A model generated the notes under the pieces. That model was given only the letters and a program-made list of their open reading frames with translations, was not told the DNA's origin and made no database searches. The translations under genes were made by a program, and so were the position numbers. Shown here piece after piece: positions 5,707 to 6,220 of a stretch of 6,220 nt of DNA (positions are counted from its first letter, which is position 1; each line of letters opens with the position of its first letter). This DNA comes from Clostridia bacterium (GTDB taxonomy: Bacteria; Bacillota; Clostridia; TANB77; CAG-508), in contig CAAECB010000014.1 in NCBI GenBank assembly GCA_900754285.1, forward strand, positions 1 to 6,220, written 5' to 3'.

Positions 5707-6220
5707 TTTCTCTCCAATTTATATCCTACATTTCTTATAGTAGTTATACAGTCTAATTGTAATTTTTTTCTAAGTTCTTTTATATATACATCTATTACTC
5801 GATCATAAGGAGTTTCTTCGCTATCTTTCCATACATAATCAATAATTTGCATTCTTGTTAACACTTGTCCATTATTATCCAATAAACATTTTAATACTTC
5901 TAGTTCTTTTGCATTTACATCTATTTCTTCACCATTTATTTTAGCTGTATAGCTATTAAAATTAACCGATAGATCCTTATATTCAAACTTCTCTAAATGT
6001 CCATAATTCTTCTTAATTAAAGAATCTATTCTAGCCTTTAAGACAGGCAATGAAAATGGCTTTTCTATATATCCATCTGCCAGATTAGTAAACGCATCAA
6101 TTTTATATTCTTCATCACTAAATGCAGTCAAGATTAGAATTGGTAAATTGCTTTTCTTTCTAATTTCTTTCAATACTTCTAAACCATTTATAAAAGGTAT
6201 CTGTATGTCTAAGATAACCA
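5703..6220 (-). CDS. vncR: OmpR/PhoB-type response regulator, C-terminal part (VncR-like); continues from the left end of the window
   Basis: This is the rest of the regulator, entering from the right edge at about residue 46; its first 85 bases duplicate 1-85. It supplies the end of the receiver domain, with the switch threonine T77 (ILILTAF) and the conserved K99 in YIEKPF. A winged-helix DNA-binding domain follows (about 122-217): KELEVLKCLL, the recognition helix RVIDVYIKELRKK (about 186-198) and the closing hairpin IRNVGYKLE. The TGA stop (5703-5705) overlaps the kinase's ATG, and the kinase's GGAGA Shine-Dalgarno lies inside this gene's last codons. Taken alone this half would appear to start at an internal TTG near 6173, but that is codon L62 of the full gene. 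Joined across the window ends the protein has 217 residues and all expected motifs. By synteny it probably controls the exporter operon and perhaps itself. Confidence 0.95.
   Translation of the reverse strand, partial: VILDIQIPFINGLEVLKEIRKKSNLPILILTAFSDEEYKIDAFTNLADGYIEKPFSLPVLKARIDSLIKKNYGHLEKFEYKDLSVNFNSYTAKINGEEIDVNAKELEVLKCLLDNNGQVLTRMQIIDYVWKDSEETPYDRVIDVYIKELRKKLQLDCITTIRNVGYKLERK
6136..6220. repeat. Right copy of the 85-bp exact terminal direct repeat
   Basis: Identical to 1-85 in the same orientation. The bases just upstream (to 6135) continue the regulator's C-terminal half, and the bases after 85 continue its N-terminal half. The two copies are thus one stretch of a single gene seen from both ends of a closed unit. 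Confidence 0.97.

Noticed and set aside
5703..6173. A separate short response regulator starting at an internal TTG
   Set aside because: The TTG is codon L62 of the full gene; across the joint the frame continues to a proper ATG with a Shine-Dalgarno at 227-231.

Overview
The window is a low-GC (about 22-35% by eye in most genes) stretch with strong AGGAGG-type ribosome binding sites and all real genes on the minus strand. This fits a Firmicute (Bacillota), perhaps an anaerobic coccus or clostridial relative; the genus cannot be fixed from the sequence. Its first 85 bases (1-85) are repeated exactly as its last 85 bases (6136-6220). Joining the ends removes the redundancy, gives a closed unit of 6135 bp, and restores one uninterrupted 217-residue response regulator that the linear ends cut in two. 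The window is therefore best read as a circular contig, or one unit of a tandem array, rather than a linear piece.

Read along the minus strand, the unit holds two cassettes. The first is permease - ATPase - permease (3636 to 319): a MacB/FtsX-type ABC exporter ending in a clean intrinsic terminator (287-320). After a 97-bp gap with a promoter, the second is a response regulator and a sensor kinase (221 to 1, continuing 6135 to 4387), overlapping by ATGA. Gene order, protein sizes and the kinase sequence match, from memory, the pneumococcal vex1-vex2-vex3-vncR-vncS locus. No pep27-like gene is visible in the gap where pneumococcus carries one. Presumably VncRS-like proteins sense an extracellular signal and control the exporter; that link is inferred from family and synteny.

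The 750 bp between the kinase gene and the first permease (3637-4386) is a scar of unrelated fragments, partly richer in GC (about 40% over 3830-4260). It contains a RelE/ParE-family toxin reading frame that has lost its normal N-terminus and has no antitoxin, the toxin's intrinsic terminator, and the first ~23 codons of a phage tail tape-measure gene with its Shine-Dalgarno site. It also has a possible 13-codon tail of a ferredoxin-type 4Fe-4S protein and an orphan strong Shine-Dalgarno sequence. No replication, mobilisation or recombinase gene is present anywhere in the unit. Its apparent circularity must come from an assembly loop over a tandem duplication, an excised non-replicating circle, or a replicon whose origin I do not recognise.
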